From UBA4660 sp034408895 (lineage in GTDB: Bacteria; Bacteroidota; Bacteroidia; Flavobacteriales_D; Sanyastnellaceae), in assembly GCA_034408895.1 (NCBI GenBank), contig JAWXCI010000026.1, positions 1 through 64,000 on the forward strand: DNA of 64,000 bases. Reading direction: 5' to 3'. Below are positions 26,701 to 36,000 of this stretch, piece by piece. Each line of letters starts with the position of its first letter. The first letter of the stretch is position 1. Under the pieces are notes generated by a model, which did no database searches, was not told the origin of the DNA, and saw nothing but the letters and a program-made list of their open reading frames with translations. A program made the position numbers and the translations under genes.

Positions 26701-29700
26701 GAAGAAACACTCCTTCGTTCTGGCAAAGCGTTACATCAGGTCCCGCACTGGCAATCACCGGAACATTCACCGTTACGGTGATGTTGTCGGAATTATCGCA
26801 ACCAGTGTTATCTGTAAATGTGTAAGTGAGATTGTAAACACCTGCACCCGGTGAAGTGAATGCACCCGTTGGTGTTACACCCGGTCCACTCCATGCACCG
26901 ATTCCACCCGGGCCAGTAGTCGGTGTAAATCCTGTGAGTTGCTCCACGATATTCTGGTCACACAATGTAAGATTATTTCCTGCATTCACCACCGGCAATT
27001 GATTCACGAAAATGGTCACCTGGTCTGGATCGCTGCAGTTGGTGCTGTCAACAATAAGTATGTTGTAGGTTGTAGTTATATTCGGAGTGGCTGTTGGATT
27101 TGGGATAAGAGAATTGCTCACAGTTCCTCCCGACCATGAGAAAAGGATGAGCCCACCATTGGGACTTGAACCCGCAGCCCCAAGTTGAACAACATCTCCC
27201 GAGCAAATGGTTTGATCAGGCCCTGCGTCTGCTACTGGGAGAGTAAGTACTTCCATTACCATCTGGTCACTCGTTTGGCAAGTGGCAGTGCCGATGGTGT
27301 AAGTCAACGTATAAATTCCCACTGTTAGTGGAGTGAAAAGTCCTCCCGCAGTAACCAATGGTGAACCGCTCCACGTGCCGCCCACTGCTAGTTGAACGGA
27401 AGCGGTATTGAGGCAGATGTCATCATCCGGTCCGGCATTCGCTGGGGTTGCATCCGCAACATTCACTGTAATAACATCGCTGTTGGTACAACCACTTGCA
27501 TTCGTAAACGTGTAGGTCAGCACAAAACTTCCCACACCGTTTGGAGTGTACACACCAGCAAGGGTCACGTTCGCTCCGCTCCATGTTCCACCTGCCGGAG
27601 AATACCCGGTGAGCGTTGCGGGAATGGGTTGATTGCACAATGCGATATCAGGTCCCGCATTCACCACAGGCAATGAACTTACTGTAATCAACACTGCATC
27701 ATTACTTGTGCAATTGTTGTTGTCTGATACAGTAAGAGTATAAGTGGTGGATGAAGCAGGAGTAGCTGTTGGATTTAAAACATTGCTTGCCGAAAGGGTT
27801 CCCGCATTATTCCATGAAGGCGTGCCGTAAGGTGTTTCACCACCACTCACTCCTCCGTTCAACTGCACATTTGACCCTGCGCACATCGCCTGATCCGAAC
27901 CTGCATTCACTACAGGAAGAGGATGAACTACCACCGTGATTGGATCTGTAGTCTGGCATGAACCTACTCCCAATGTGTAAGTGAGGGTGTATGTATTTGG
28001 TGTGTTTGGCGTAAATGATCCACCACTGGTGATGTTGGTTCCGCTCCATGTTCCACCGGGAGTTACGGGCACAATCGCAACCGGTGTTGTGCTTGCGCAA
28101 AACTCAAGATCAGGCCCGGCATTCGCTGTGGTGGGAGCAATTACAGTGACGTTCATGTTATCACTGTTCACACAACCGCTTGCATTCGTATAGGTATAAG
28201 TAAGAGTAAATGTTCCGGTGCCTGATGGTGTGAAAACTCCTGCCGGTGTAACGTTTGTGCCACTCCACAATCCGCCCGCAGGAGAATAGCCGGTGAGGGT
28301 TGTAGCAACAGGTTGATCACAAAGTGTGAGATCAACTCCTGCGTTTACAACAGGCAATGCATTCACCACAACGGGAACAGTTCCGCTCCCGGTGCATCCG
28401 TTATTATCAGTTACTGAAACGGTGTAATTATTTGTTCCGGTCACTAATGGAGTGGCGGTTGGATTCTGAGTGTTTGCACCGGTGAGTGTTGCAGTTGGTG
28501 TCCAGCTCCATCCGGAATAAGGTGCTTCGCCACCGGCTGTATTCGCTCCTATCACAACTGACTGACCGATGCAAATAGTATAAGTGCCTGCCGCTGTTGG
28601 TATAGGAAGTGGGTCAACTGTAATGGTAAGTTGTTCAGTGTCGCTGCACGTTCCATTCGATGCCGTAACCACATATGTACCGGTGGTACTTGTTGTAACA
28701 TTCACGGTGGTGCCAGTTCCACTGCTCAAACCATTTCCGGTCCATGTATAAGATGTTGCGCCTGTTCCGGTGAGTGAAAATGTTTGTCCCGCGCAGATGT
28801 CGTTGTTCGATGCAGTGGTTGTGATGCCTGCCGTTGGAATAGGATTCACTACGATACCGGTGCTCGATGATGCAGGACCACAAGCATTGGAAGCTGTCAA
28901 TCCAACAGAATTAGTACCCGCAGTTGCGTAAGTGATTGCTCCCGGATTTGCGCTGCTGCTCGTTGCAGGACTTCCACCCGGAAATGTCCAGGCATATGTT
29001 ACGGGTGAGAGATTGCAAGGGTCAACTGTGGCCGATGGTGATGTGCTGCCACCTGCACAAATTGTGGAGAGCGAAGTGAGGCTCACCACCGGAACAGTGT
29101 TCACCGTCACCGATTCATAGTCATTAAAAATGCCACATGAATTCTGCATCTGAAGGTTGATGGTGTAAGTACCGACAGAACTCAATGTGAACTGCGGTTC
29201 AAGAGCTGTTCCTCCGCTGTTGCTATATGCACCGTTATCAGGATCGCATGGCAAATCGCTGTAAGTAACATTCCAGACAGTGCTCACACTGCACGGCACA
29301 CCGTTGTTCGATGTGTTGTCTGTTGTAACTACCATCGGTACGCACCCAAGATTGCTGTTCACGGTGAACACCGGTGTGGGGGCTGTTTCGATACAAACAA
29401 TTTGTGTGGCAGTGCTGGTTCCACAAGGATTGGTTAAAGTGAGGGTGACAGTATATGTGCCCGGATTCGCATACACATGGGATTGATTTCCGAGGTTGGC
29501 ACCTATAGCAGTATTCGCAGCACCACTTCCGGGATCACCAAAATTCCAACTGTAGGCAGCGTTGCTGTTGCAGTTTACTAATCCATAACCGTTGAAACTG
29601 GTGTTCACCATGGTAACAGAGGATCCGGCACACGCTGGTTGGGGGGTTGCATAAAATGATGCAGCAGGAGGGGCGCCCACTTTCACTGGTGATAGTGTTG

Positions 29701-30826
29701 CAACTGAGGATGCACAACCATTGGTAGCGGTAATGGTGAAGGTGTACCAATTATCGGGGCACGAGGATTCTGTATAAGTGTGGCAATATTCAGCAAGCAA
29801 ACTTGGATGGTCAATCGTGAGAGTGGGTGATCCATCTCCAAAATCAATTGTGTAAATCGTGCTCGCATGGTTCAATTCGTAATTCGACAAGTTGAAACAG
29901 AATTCAACCGGACCACAGGCGGTAGTGCTTCCATCACTTCCCACACCCACTCCCGGGTTGGTCACATTGAAGACATCAAACGTTGCTGAATTCGAGCATC
30001 CGTTTGTGCCTGTAATGGTGTATGTTATTTCATAAACTCCCACACCGTTGTATGTGTAGGCAACGCCTTGCGGTGCGGTAGCACCTGTCCAGTCCGCAGT
30101 GCCATCACTTTCCCAGTCAATAGAATAGTTTGCATTGGTGGCCGGAGTGCTGGCATCATATATAGTGAGCAGAAAGTCATCTTCCCCACTGCATTGCTGA
30201 AAGGTGGTAATGGGATCGGAAAGAACAGGATTGGGGATATTATCAATCTGAATGTTGTCGGTGAATGTATCCGTGCATCCGTTCAATGCGGTTACGGTTA
30301 CTGAAACATCGAACGTAACGGTGCCGCTGCCATTGGTAATAAACGTGTGCGTTGGATCTGCAATAGTGGATGAATTTGCACCGCCCGATGCGGGGTTATC
30401 AAAATCCCAATCGTAATCGCAACTGGGACATGCGGAGGCGGTGCTGTTGAACACCACAGGAGTATTTGCACACTGGCTGTTGGGAGCAAAAGTGAAGGCA
30501 ACGTTGGGAGCGTTCAGGACAGTAACAGTCATGGAAGAAGTGACGCCTCCGCAACCACAACTTGTAAGTGTAACGGTATAGGTGGTAGTAACTGTTGGCG
30601 AAGCGAATGGATTGGAAGCGCTGCCATCGTCCAGAGTCGCATCGTTGTCCCAGTTGTAGTTCACTCCGGGGCAGGCATCAAATGCCGTTGGGTTGCCACC
30701 GATCTGCACACTTTCACCGGCACAAATAGTAACACCAGGTCCGGCATCGGCTTCGCATTGTGCAAAGGCCTTTTGCCCGCAGCACATTGCAACCAATAGG
30801 GTGGAAAAGAATAAAAAACGATTCAA
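23792..30826 (-). CDS. Giant PKD/SprB-like surface protein with T9SS type B sorting domain
   Basis: Predicted 2344 aa. Translation appears to begin at a TTG (30826): no in-frame ATG lies upstream before a stop, and the signal peptide (FLFFSTLLVAMCCGQKAFAQ) starts right there. The N-terminal third has PKD domains (CDYDWDFDNP, AYSWNFGDPG). The middle has many SprB-type repeats of about 75 aa (PVVNAGPDIALC, then GGTWSG). The last 900 residues have about ten more PKD domains (YFLWEFGDGSTSS, YLWNFGDGSTSV, QWAWEFGDGIEA). The C-terminus (NAFTPDDDDINEYFRP, then FDRWGTVIFE) is the type B sorting domain. Long PKD/SprB proteins are surface filaments used in gliding or adhesion. No enzymatic domain is visible. 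Confidence 0.9.
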   Translation of the reverse strand: MNRFLFFSTLLVAMCCGQKAFAQCEADAGPGVTICAGESVQIGGNPTAFDACPGVNYNWDNDATLDDGSASNPFASPTVTTTYTVTLTSCGCGGVTSSMTVTVLNAPNVAFTFAPNSQCANTPVVFNSTASACPSCDYDWDFDNPASGGANSSTIADPTHTFITNGSGTVTFDVSVTVTALNGCTDTFTDNIQIDNIPNPVLSDPITTFQQCSGEDDFLLTIYDASTPATNANYSIDWESDGTADWTGATAPQGVAYTYNGVGVYEITYTITGTNGCSNSATFDVFNVTNPGVGVGSDGSTTACGPVEFCFNLSNYELNHASTIYTIDFGDGSPTLTIDHPSLLAEYCHTYTESSCPDNWYTFTITATNGCASSVATLSPVKVGAPPAASFYATPQPACAGSSVTMVNTSFNGYGLVNCNSNAAYSWNFGDPGSGAANTAIGANLGNQSHVYANPGTYTVTLTLTNPCGTSTATQIVCIETAPTPVFTVNSNLGCVPMVVTTDNTSNNGVPCSVSTVWNVTYSDLPCDPDNGAYSNSGGTALEPQFTLSSVGTYTINLQMQNSCGIFNDYESVTVNTVPVVSLTSLSTICAGGSTSPSATVDPCNLSPVTYAWTFPGGSPATSSSANPGAITYATAGTNSVGLTASNACGPASSSTGIVVNPIPTAGITTTASNNDICAGQTFSLTGTGATSYTWTGNGLSSGTGTTVNVTTSTTGTYVVTASNGTCSDTEQLTITVDPLPIPTAAGTYTICIGQSVVIGANTAGGEAPYSGWSWTPTATLTGANTQNPTATPLVTGTNNYTVSVTDNNGCTGSGTVPVVVNALPVVNAGVDLTLCDQPVATTLTGYSPAGGLWSGTNVTPAGVFTPSGTGTFTLTYTYTNASGCVNSDNMNVTVIAPTTANAGPDLEFCASTTPVAIVPVTPGGTWSGTNITSGGSFTPNTPNTYTLTYTLGVGSCQTTDPITVVVHPLPVVNAGSDQAMCAGSNVQLNGGVSGGETPYGTPSWNNAGTLSASNVLNPTATPASSTTYTLTVSDNNNCTSNDAVLITVSSLPVVNAGPDIALCNQPIPATLTGYSPAGGTWSGANVTLAGVYTPNGVGSFVLTYTFTNASGCTNSDVITVNVADATPANAGPDDDICLNTASVQLAVGGTWSGSPLVTAGGLFTPLTVGIYTLTYTIGTATCQTSDQMVMEVLTLPVADAGPDQTICSGDVVQLGAAGSSPNGGLILFSWSGGTVSNSLIPNPTATPNITTTYNILIVDSTNCSDPDQVTIFVNQLPVVNAGNNLTLCDQNIVEQLTGFTPTTGPGGIGAWSGPGVTPTGAFTSPGAGVYNLTYTFTDNTGCDNSDNITVTVNVPVIASAGPDVTLCQNEGVFLPSGYVPATGGTWSGTGITNAATGLFNPIVSGTGSFTITLQYGSGTCYTSDQIQITVLAPPAVAAGPNQSVCGNLDPFNLTGFSPASGGIWEGTGIINAGLGTFDPGIGTGTYNLLYWYMDSGTGCADTAFKTVTVHPVPVANFTLAPLGCTNSNIDVINTSSGATNYAWDFGNGFTANGIDPPYTYPDEGIFDVEVVATNAFGCADTAMNSNEIIDPPTAILNLLPADGCAPLTVSFENLSIGQYLTYVWDLTIGSSSDPVPAPVIYYQDADDISYPITLTATNFCGSDVADDEVTVYPQPVAGFGTNLDVFCSPFTVVFNNISVGNPDYFLWEFGDGSTSSLEEPGTHVFFADTIPVDYNIWLFLENECGIDSSDYIITVLPNTVTAFFNTNVIEGCSPLTVEFTDISEGGTVIQYQFGDDGPFTTNPNPTYTFIDAGFYTVHQYVDNGCSFDTTEITIEVFESPVIDFTTDVVNLCANESVQFDADPGNSISLTWDFDDGGTSDLSDPTHQYLISGSYDVELTGTSLNGCTSSITHPVNVYDAPDASFTIPDQVGCSPFTIAFSNSTNGGLFYEWDFGDGNTDIDEDPSNTYYNVGSDPVLYTVTLIVENIQLCADTFEMDVIVSPQPTSAFVLSSFEACYFPQDVSVTNFSLDATSYEWLVDGTFYSDITTPVLNFPDVGEYDVELVTSNQYGCTASSNAEYNIYPLPTAELSATPLDGCVDLLVDFINTSSGAQSYLWNFGDGSTSVSSTPQHEYDSPGIYDITLIATTDFGCSDTLMVDDYVEVYNLPIADFDFDPHVTTIYQPVISFYDDSYDAYQWAWEFGDGIEATQPNVQHTYSASGIWPVALTVWNEHGCVDNKNDVVVIDDLFNIYVPNAFTPDDDDINEYFRPVMSGTAFIERYKFQIFDRWGTVIFETENPEEAWTGNVRDGGYFAKDDAYNWQVIVQLHGSDEERLYFGHVVLFR

Positions 30827-30852
30827 GGAAGTTCAGTTTGTTGATAGGATGT

Positions 30853-30860
30853 CAAATGTA
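30853..30860 (-). promoter_or_regulatory. Candidate -7 element for the giant PKD gene
   Basis: The minus strand has TACATTTG (TAnnTTTG consensus) 26 nt upstream of the TTG start. A matching TTTG -33 element is not clear, so confidence is limited. Confidence 0.4.
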
Positions 30861-30953
30861 AAACTGGTGTGATGGAAGCAGTTAAGGTAAAACACCGATT
30901 CATCAACACCGCTTGGACGTAAAAGTGGGAGGTAGGGTTGTTTCTTAAATGCG

Positions 30954-30988
30954 AATTGAAAATTGAAAATGGGTAATTGAAAATTGAA
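30954..30988. repeat. Short AATTGAAAATTGA repeats
   Basis: AATTGAAAATTGAAAAT is followed a few bases later by AATTGAAAATTGA. It is a low-complexity intergenic repeat; no function is inferred. Confidence 0.5.
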
Positions 30989-31066
30989 GCCACAGCGCCC
31001 CTAATTCATCAACGCTATCGCTTTTCTCTCATGAAAGAGGTTTACCGGCTTCCGAAGTGGGAATTA

Positions 31067-31466
31067 CTAAGTACGAAGTAGGTGTGTTTCCTCAAGTAAT
31101 TCTTTTTTCTTTTCAACGAGGTAGAGGTAAAGTGGAAAGGGGCGGGCCATTCCCAATGGAAGGATGAGCACCCAAATCCATCCCACGTTTTTCACCCCAA
31201 ACTTTTTTGCAGTGAAGTAACTCAAGCTGAAAAAGACCCTGACTACTATCAACAGTTCAACTACAAAAGCTGTGGAAATGCGGTTGTCGAATATTCCGTT
31301 GATGGTAGCCGGGGTGTCAAGTCAAAACAAGATGTTGCCTTTTTCTATGAACTCCTGCGCTACCCAAATGTTTGGAACAATAATGCCTGTGATGACCAGT
31401 ATGAGATAAAAATTTTTCTTCGAACTTGTCCAGTTCTTTTGTCAAAAAATCGTCAACCAATTTCAT
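31067..31466 (-). pseudogene. Broken small multi-helix membrane protein
   Basis: Reading from MKLVDDFLTKELDKFEEK (31466), a one-base shift at an A/T homopolymer near 31420 is needed to continue into a hydrophobic stretch (NFYLILVITGIIVPNIWVA). An in-frame TGA at 31322-31324 then interrupts it. Downstream the frame resumes with two more helices (FVVELLIVVRVFFSLSYF, then WIWVLILPLGMARPFPLYL) and a charged tail. The restored product would be about 130 aa with three helices. I recognise no family. Two independent lesions argue for decay rather than a single sequencing slip. Confidence 0.55.
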
Positions 31467-31476
31467 GACTAGACAA

Positions 31477-31518
31477 ACAAAAAACAACCCCCGCTCATTT
31501 ATCATGGCGGGGGTTGTT
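31477..31518 (-). terminator. Rho-independent terminator after the DGWNG protein gene
   Basis: A perfect 12-bp stem, AACAACCCCCGC / GCGGGGGTTGTT, with a 12-nt loop. On the minus strand it is followed by a T-run. It lies 35 nt past the stop at 31553. It is almost identical, including flanking bases, to the terminator at 32956-32997. Confidence 0.92.
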
Positions 31519-31552
31519 ATATCAGATAAACTGAGAGCTATTCCAACTTCAA

Positions 31553-32857
31553 TCAGTTACACACCAGCCCGAATTCAGATGTGAAGATGAGTAAGTCGCC
31601 CACGTTCACCACACCGTTTCCATCCAGGTCGGAGTCGCAGGTATAGAGGCAAATGTCTGGGCAATTGGCCAGCGGATTGAAATTGGCCGCGGCAGCTTCG
31701 GTACATCCCGATACAATATCACCCAGAGCAAAAACTTCCGTTTGGTTTGCACCTCCACTTATCACGTTTTCATTATCGTAATAGGTCCAGCTTATTTCAT
31801 ATGGAAAGTAGCCTCCTGTCACCGTAATCTCATAGCACCCATCATTGAGGCAAATTTTGTCGATCCCTGTAAGGCCGCTACCCAATTTGCCTTCATAAAT
31901 GAGTTCACCCGTCCAGTTGGTGAAAGAAAAAGTGGCACCGTTCCATCCGTCACCAAAAGAATCATTCTGCACGAAAGTTGCGCAATTCCAGTAGCAGCAC
32001 TCCCCGTTTTGGGTAGTTGCAAAGGGTTCGTAGTTGCAGGCATCGTCATTGGCACAGCCACTGTAGCAGCAATCGCCCCCGAGACCGGTATATTGATCAA
32101 ACGGGGCGCCACCACTTGCCGCAGTCACCATGCCACCACCCGGCAGTGCATTGTGCAAGGTCCATGAAATTTCTGAAGGGAAACTTCCGCTGCTCACCAC
32201 CACCTGGTAGCAGCCATCCGGCACGCACACCCCCACTTCGCCATATCCACCATCAGCCAATGTTGTATTGATATACCAGGTGCCATCGTTGCCCACCAGG
32301 GTGAGGTATGCACCGTTCCACCCGTCACTGAAGGAATCGCTCATGTAGAGAATGGCACAATTGCCATAACAACATGAACCGTCATCACAGTTTGCATAAG
32401 AGTTGAAGTTGCATGCAGAGACGTTTGTGCAACCGTATTCGGGTATGCCGAGCGTAAAGTATGGGCTGAATCCTGCATCGCCACCGGTGAGGTAGGTATC
32501 AAGATCCTCGTAAGCTTCCCAGTGAATTTCATCGGGATAGAGTCCCTCCGATACGAAGATGTAATAACATCCACCCGGAAGACAAAAGTTAGTATAGTAA
32601 CTATAATCGGTGGTGAAAGTGGCCGAACCCACCGTATTGTAATTCCAGTCATATACGTAGAGTATTGCCCCGTTCCACCCGTCACCGTAAGAGTCGTAGA
32701 GGAAAAGATCGAGGTACGTGCACAACTCCTGGTCGGAGTCATTGCCCACTTGCACAGGGCGCATTTCAGAAAGTGGCACGGGTTCGGATGCAAAAGCACT
32801 GACAGAAAAACTTGCAACGAGTGCAATACAGCAAATGCTAGTAAAAAGTGTTTTCAT
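31553..32857 (-). CDS. Secreted protein with three DGWNG domains and a dockerin-like tail
   Basis: Predicted 434 aa with a signal peptide (LFTSICCIALVASFSVSAFA). Three domains of about 100 aa share the pattern D-S-x-x-D-G-W-N-G-A near the start (DSYGDGWNGA, DSFSDGWNGA, DSFGDGWNGA) and G-C-Y-x(2-6)-G-x(2-3)-P-x-E-I-x-W near the end. They are separated by Cys-rich linkers of the GCTNVSACNFNSYANC type. The C-terminus is not a normal T9SS sorting domain but one dockerin/EF-hand-like loop, SDLDGNGVVNVGDLLIF, ending in FGLVCN. The protein is cysteine-rich and probably disulfide-bonded outside the cell. It sits between two giant adhesin genes with its own terminator. Function unknown; calcium or glycan binding is plausible. 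Confidence 0.8.
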   Translation of the reverse strand: MKTLFTSICCIALVASFSVSAFASEPVPLSEMRPVQVGNDSDQELCTYLDLFLYDSYGDGWNGAILYVYDWNYNTVGSATFTTDYSYYTNFCLPGGCYYIFVSEGLYPDEIHWEAYEDLDTYLTGGDAGFSPYFTLGIPEYGCTNVSACNFNSYANCDDGSCCYGNCAILYMSDSFSDGWNGAYLTLVGNDGTWYINTTLADGGYGEVGVCVPDGCYQVVVSSGSFPSEISWTLHNALPGGGMVTAASGGAPFDQYTGLGGDCCYSGCANDDACNYEPFATTQNGECCYWNCATFVQNDSFGDGWNGATFSFTNWTGELIYEGKLGSGLTGIDKICLNDGCYEITVTGGYFPYEISWTYYDNENVISGGANQTEVFALGDIVSGCTEAAAANFNPLANCPDICLYTCDSDLDGNGVVNVGDLLIFTSEFGLVCN

Positions 32858-32955
32858 GTTAAACTGTTTTTTGAGATGAATTGAATGATGTAAATGTAGG
32901 TTTTATTTCAAAACCACTCAAGCGTATTTCAGCCTATAGATGATGTATGTTCATG

Positions 32956-32997
32956 AAAAAAAACAACCCCCGCCCATTTTTCATGGCGGGGGTTGTT
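32956..32997 (-). terminator. Rho-independent terminator after the giant HYR gene
   Basis: The stem AACAACCCCCGC / GCGGGGGTTGTT is followed on the minus strand by a run of Ts, 23 nt beyond the stop at 33020. Apart from two loop bases it is the same hairpin as at 31477-31518. Confidence 0.92.
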
Positions 32998-33019
32998 ATA
33001 TCAGATAGTCTGCAAATTT

Positions 33020-36000
33020 TTATCTCTCCACAATTACACGTTTTACTTCCATGTCATTGAGCGAGAAGAGTCGGATGTTGTAAATACCATCTTCAAGATT
33101 TCCTGTCTCGAAATTCACATTCACCGTTTCACCGGCTTTCACTGTTCCGTGGAAAAGCTGTCCGATTTTTCTTCCGGCCATATCGAACACATCCATGGTC
33201 AGCGTGTTGTTAATGGTTGAGGTGAAGCTGATGAAGGCGTTGTCCTTCGTTGGGTTCGGATTCACCGATACGATGTCGAAACTTCCCTCAACTGGTTTTT
33301 CAACTCCCGGATTTTCTTCTGTGCCGGGTGCTGCCGGAGTGAGGTCATCGAAGGATATGGTTTGCGACCAGCAAGTTGTGTTGTCGGAGCAATCCGTAGC
33401 ACACCAGGTGCGCACTATTGTATAATCGGGACAGCAATTGTGTTCAAATGCAAGGTCGCCCGCACCATTTACTTCCAGCTCGCTTTGGGTTGATGCATCT
33501 ACAATAAACCCATCGTGAGTAAACCAGCCACCCGAACCATAATTCTCGTTGAAGTTATTAGCACCAAATCCCACCTGGTAAGCAAATGCCAGATTAGATG
33601 GAGCGTGAGCAAGGTTAATGAACGAACCTTCATAATCGCCCCAGCCGGTAAGTGTTGATGAGTTGCTCATATAATAATACAACCAGTCGAGGTAGTTTAC
33701 TCCCACCTCTACACAATCCGATTTATAATTGGTGTAATAAGGCTGCGAATCGAATGTGGGCCAATCCATACCATTTTCAAGCAACACGTTCACATAGAAA
33801 CCACCGTTCGGGTTGTTCACGTTGAACAGGGTTGCAGTGATAGTAGCAGTGCCGTCACCATTGTCAATGTATTCGCCTTCCAAAAGCTGGTAGTATTTAT
33901 AAGCATTGGGCACATTGAACATAATCATTGCCCAGTTTACAGGATAGTTGCAATCCGAATCCACCGCAGGAAATGCGGGAGTGAGGAGGCTACAATCGCC
34001 CTCACTTCCTGGTTCGGGCACATCGCCATAAAATTGTTCATTGTATTCTACCACCACATCATCATCGCAATTATCAGTTGCTGTTACAACAGGAGCTGCC
34101 GGCGCTTCATCTTGGCAATCGAGCACCAGGTTGGCCGGTGTATCGCTAAGTACAGGCTCAGTGTTATCGTTTACAAAAACAGTGTAGGCAAGAAATGATT
34201 GGTTGCCGCATTCATCAGTGGCGGTGTACACCACAGTATAATAAGCGTTGCCACATTCGTCAACGAACTCGTAGTTGATGTCGTGAGTCACCGATGCTGT
34301 GCCGCAGTTGTCGCTTGCAGTTACAACAGGAATTGCTGGAACCTCATCTGCACATTCCACCTCAACATCATCCACATCCTGGTCAAATGTTGGAGGTGTG
34401 TTGTCGTAGATAGAATAAGTAGTGGTTTCAGTGGCGGTGTTTCCGCAGGCATCCGTTGCAGTCCATGTAATCACAATCAGGTATTCATTCGGGCACTCAC
34501 CCGCAATAATGTTGGTTGAAGAGGTTACCACCGCATCACCGCAGGTGTCATCGGCTGTTGCTTCATCGGTTGGAAGTGCATCATCACATTCAAAAGAATC
34601 ACCGGCAGGCACATATGTGAAATACGGTGCCACTTCATCCACATAGTGAATGATGAACTGGATAGTTGTTGAATTTCCGCAATCGTCCGTTGCCACGAAT
34701 GTGTAGATTTCCGTGTGCTCATTAGGGCAATCACCGGGAACAGATGCAAACGAAGGAGTAACTGTTACATCTTCATCACACACATCAGTAGCTGTGGGTG
34801 TGATAACATCTACCACAATTCCGCACGGTACATCAATTTCAAAACCTTCGATATTAAACACTGGAATTTCGGTGTCAGTGATAGTCACGGTCTGGCTCAC
34901 TGATGTTGTGTTGTTGCAATTGTCGGTTGCTGACCAGATGTAAGTGTAAGTGTGCACACATGCATCGCCACCTTCAACAACGTCAAAATGAAGATCGGCT
35001 TCTTCATCACAATTGTCTGTGAAGATGGGTACGAGCAAATCGTAAAACGTTCCGCACTCAATGGAGAAATCTTGCGGGTCGAATGAGGCCACAGGAGGTA
35101 CGTTATCAGTAAGCGTAATGATTTGTTCCACTGTTGCAACGTTTTCGCAATTATCCCAAGCATAATATGTGCGGATGTAACTGCCGGTGCATCCTCCCGA
35201 TATTGGTTCATCGTCATAAGTGATGTCAACTTCATCATCGCAGTTATCAGTAGCTGAAACAAAGATGCCCTGGTAGTTATCGCACGGCAGGAATATTTCT
35301 ATTTCAAATGGATTGAACACCGGTGCAGTATCATCATAGATATTGAATGATTGGTAGAAGCTGGAGAAATTTCCACACTCATCAGTAGCAGTCCAGATGC
35401 GGTAGATAAGCCCGAAGCAATCGCTGTCCGAAATCACATTGTCAAAGTAAGTCAACGATACATCACCACACAAGTCGTATGCTGATGGCTCGACATAAGG
35501 AAGATCGTCATCGCACTGAACTTCAAAATACACCTGGTTGTTTTCAGAGAAAATCGGTGCATCGTTATCCACGTAGTGAATCGTGTAGTAAAGAGGAGTG
35601 CTCACATTACCGCAAGAATCTGTTGCTATCCAGGTATAAACTTCAGTCCATTCGTTCGCGCATTCACCCGGTGTAGTTGCGAGTGAAGAAGAGATTTCAA
35701 CTGTATTGCATAAATCGTATGCTGTTGGTTCTTCCACAAGGATATCCGTGTTGCAATCAACAGTGATTTCGAAACCGTCGCTGGCCCAAACCGGTGAAGT
35801 AGTGTCTTCGATGGTTACAGTCTGACTTACAGAAGTTGTGTTGTTACAGTTGTCAGTTGCACTCCACGTATAAGTGATGTAATGCACACAATCGTCACCT
35901 GATTCTACAACATCGAAATCAAGCTCAAGTTCTTCATCGCAATTGTCAGTGAAAATGGGAACAAGAAGATCGTAGAACGAACCACACTCTATAGTGAAGT

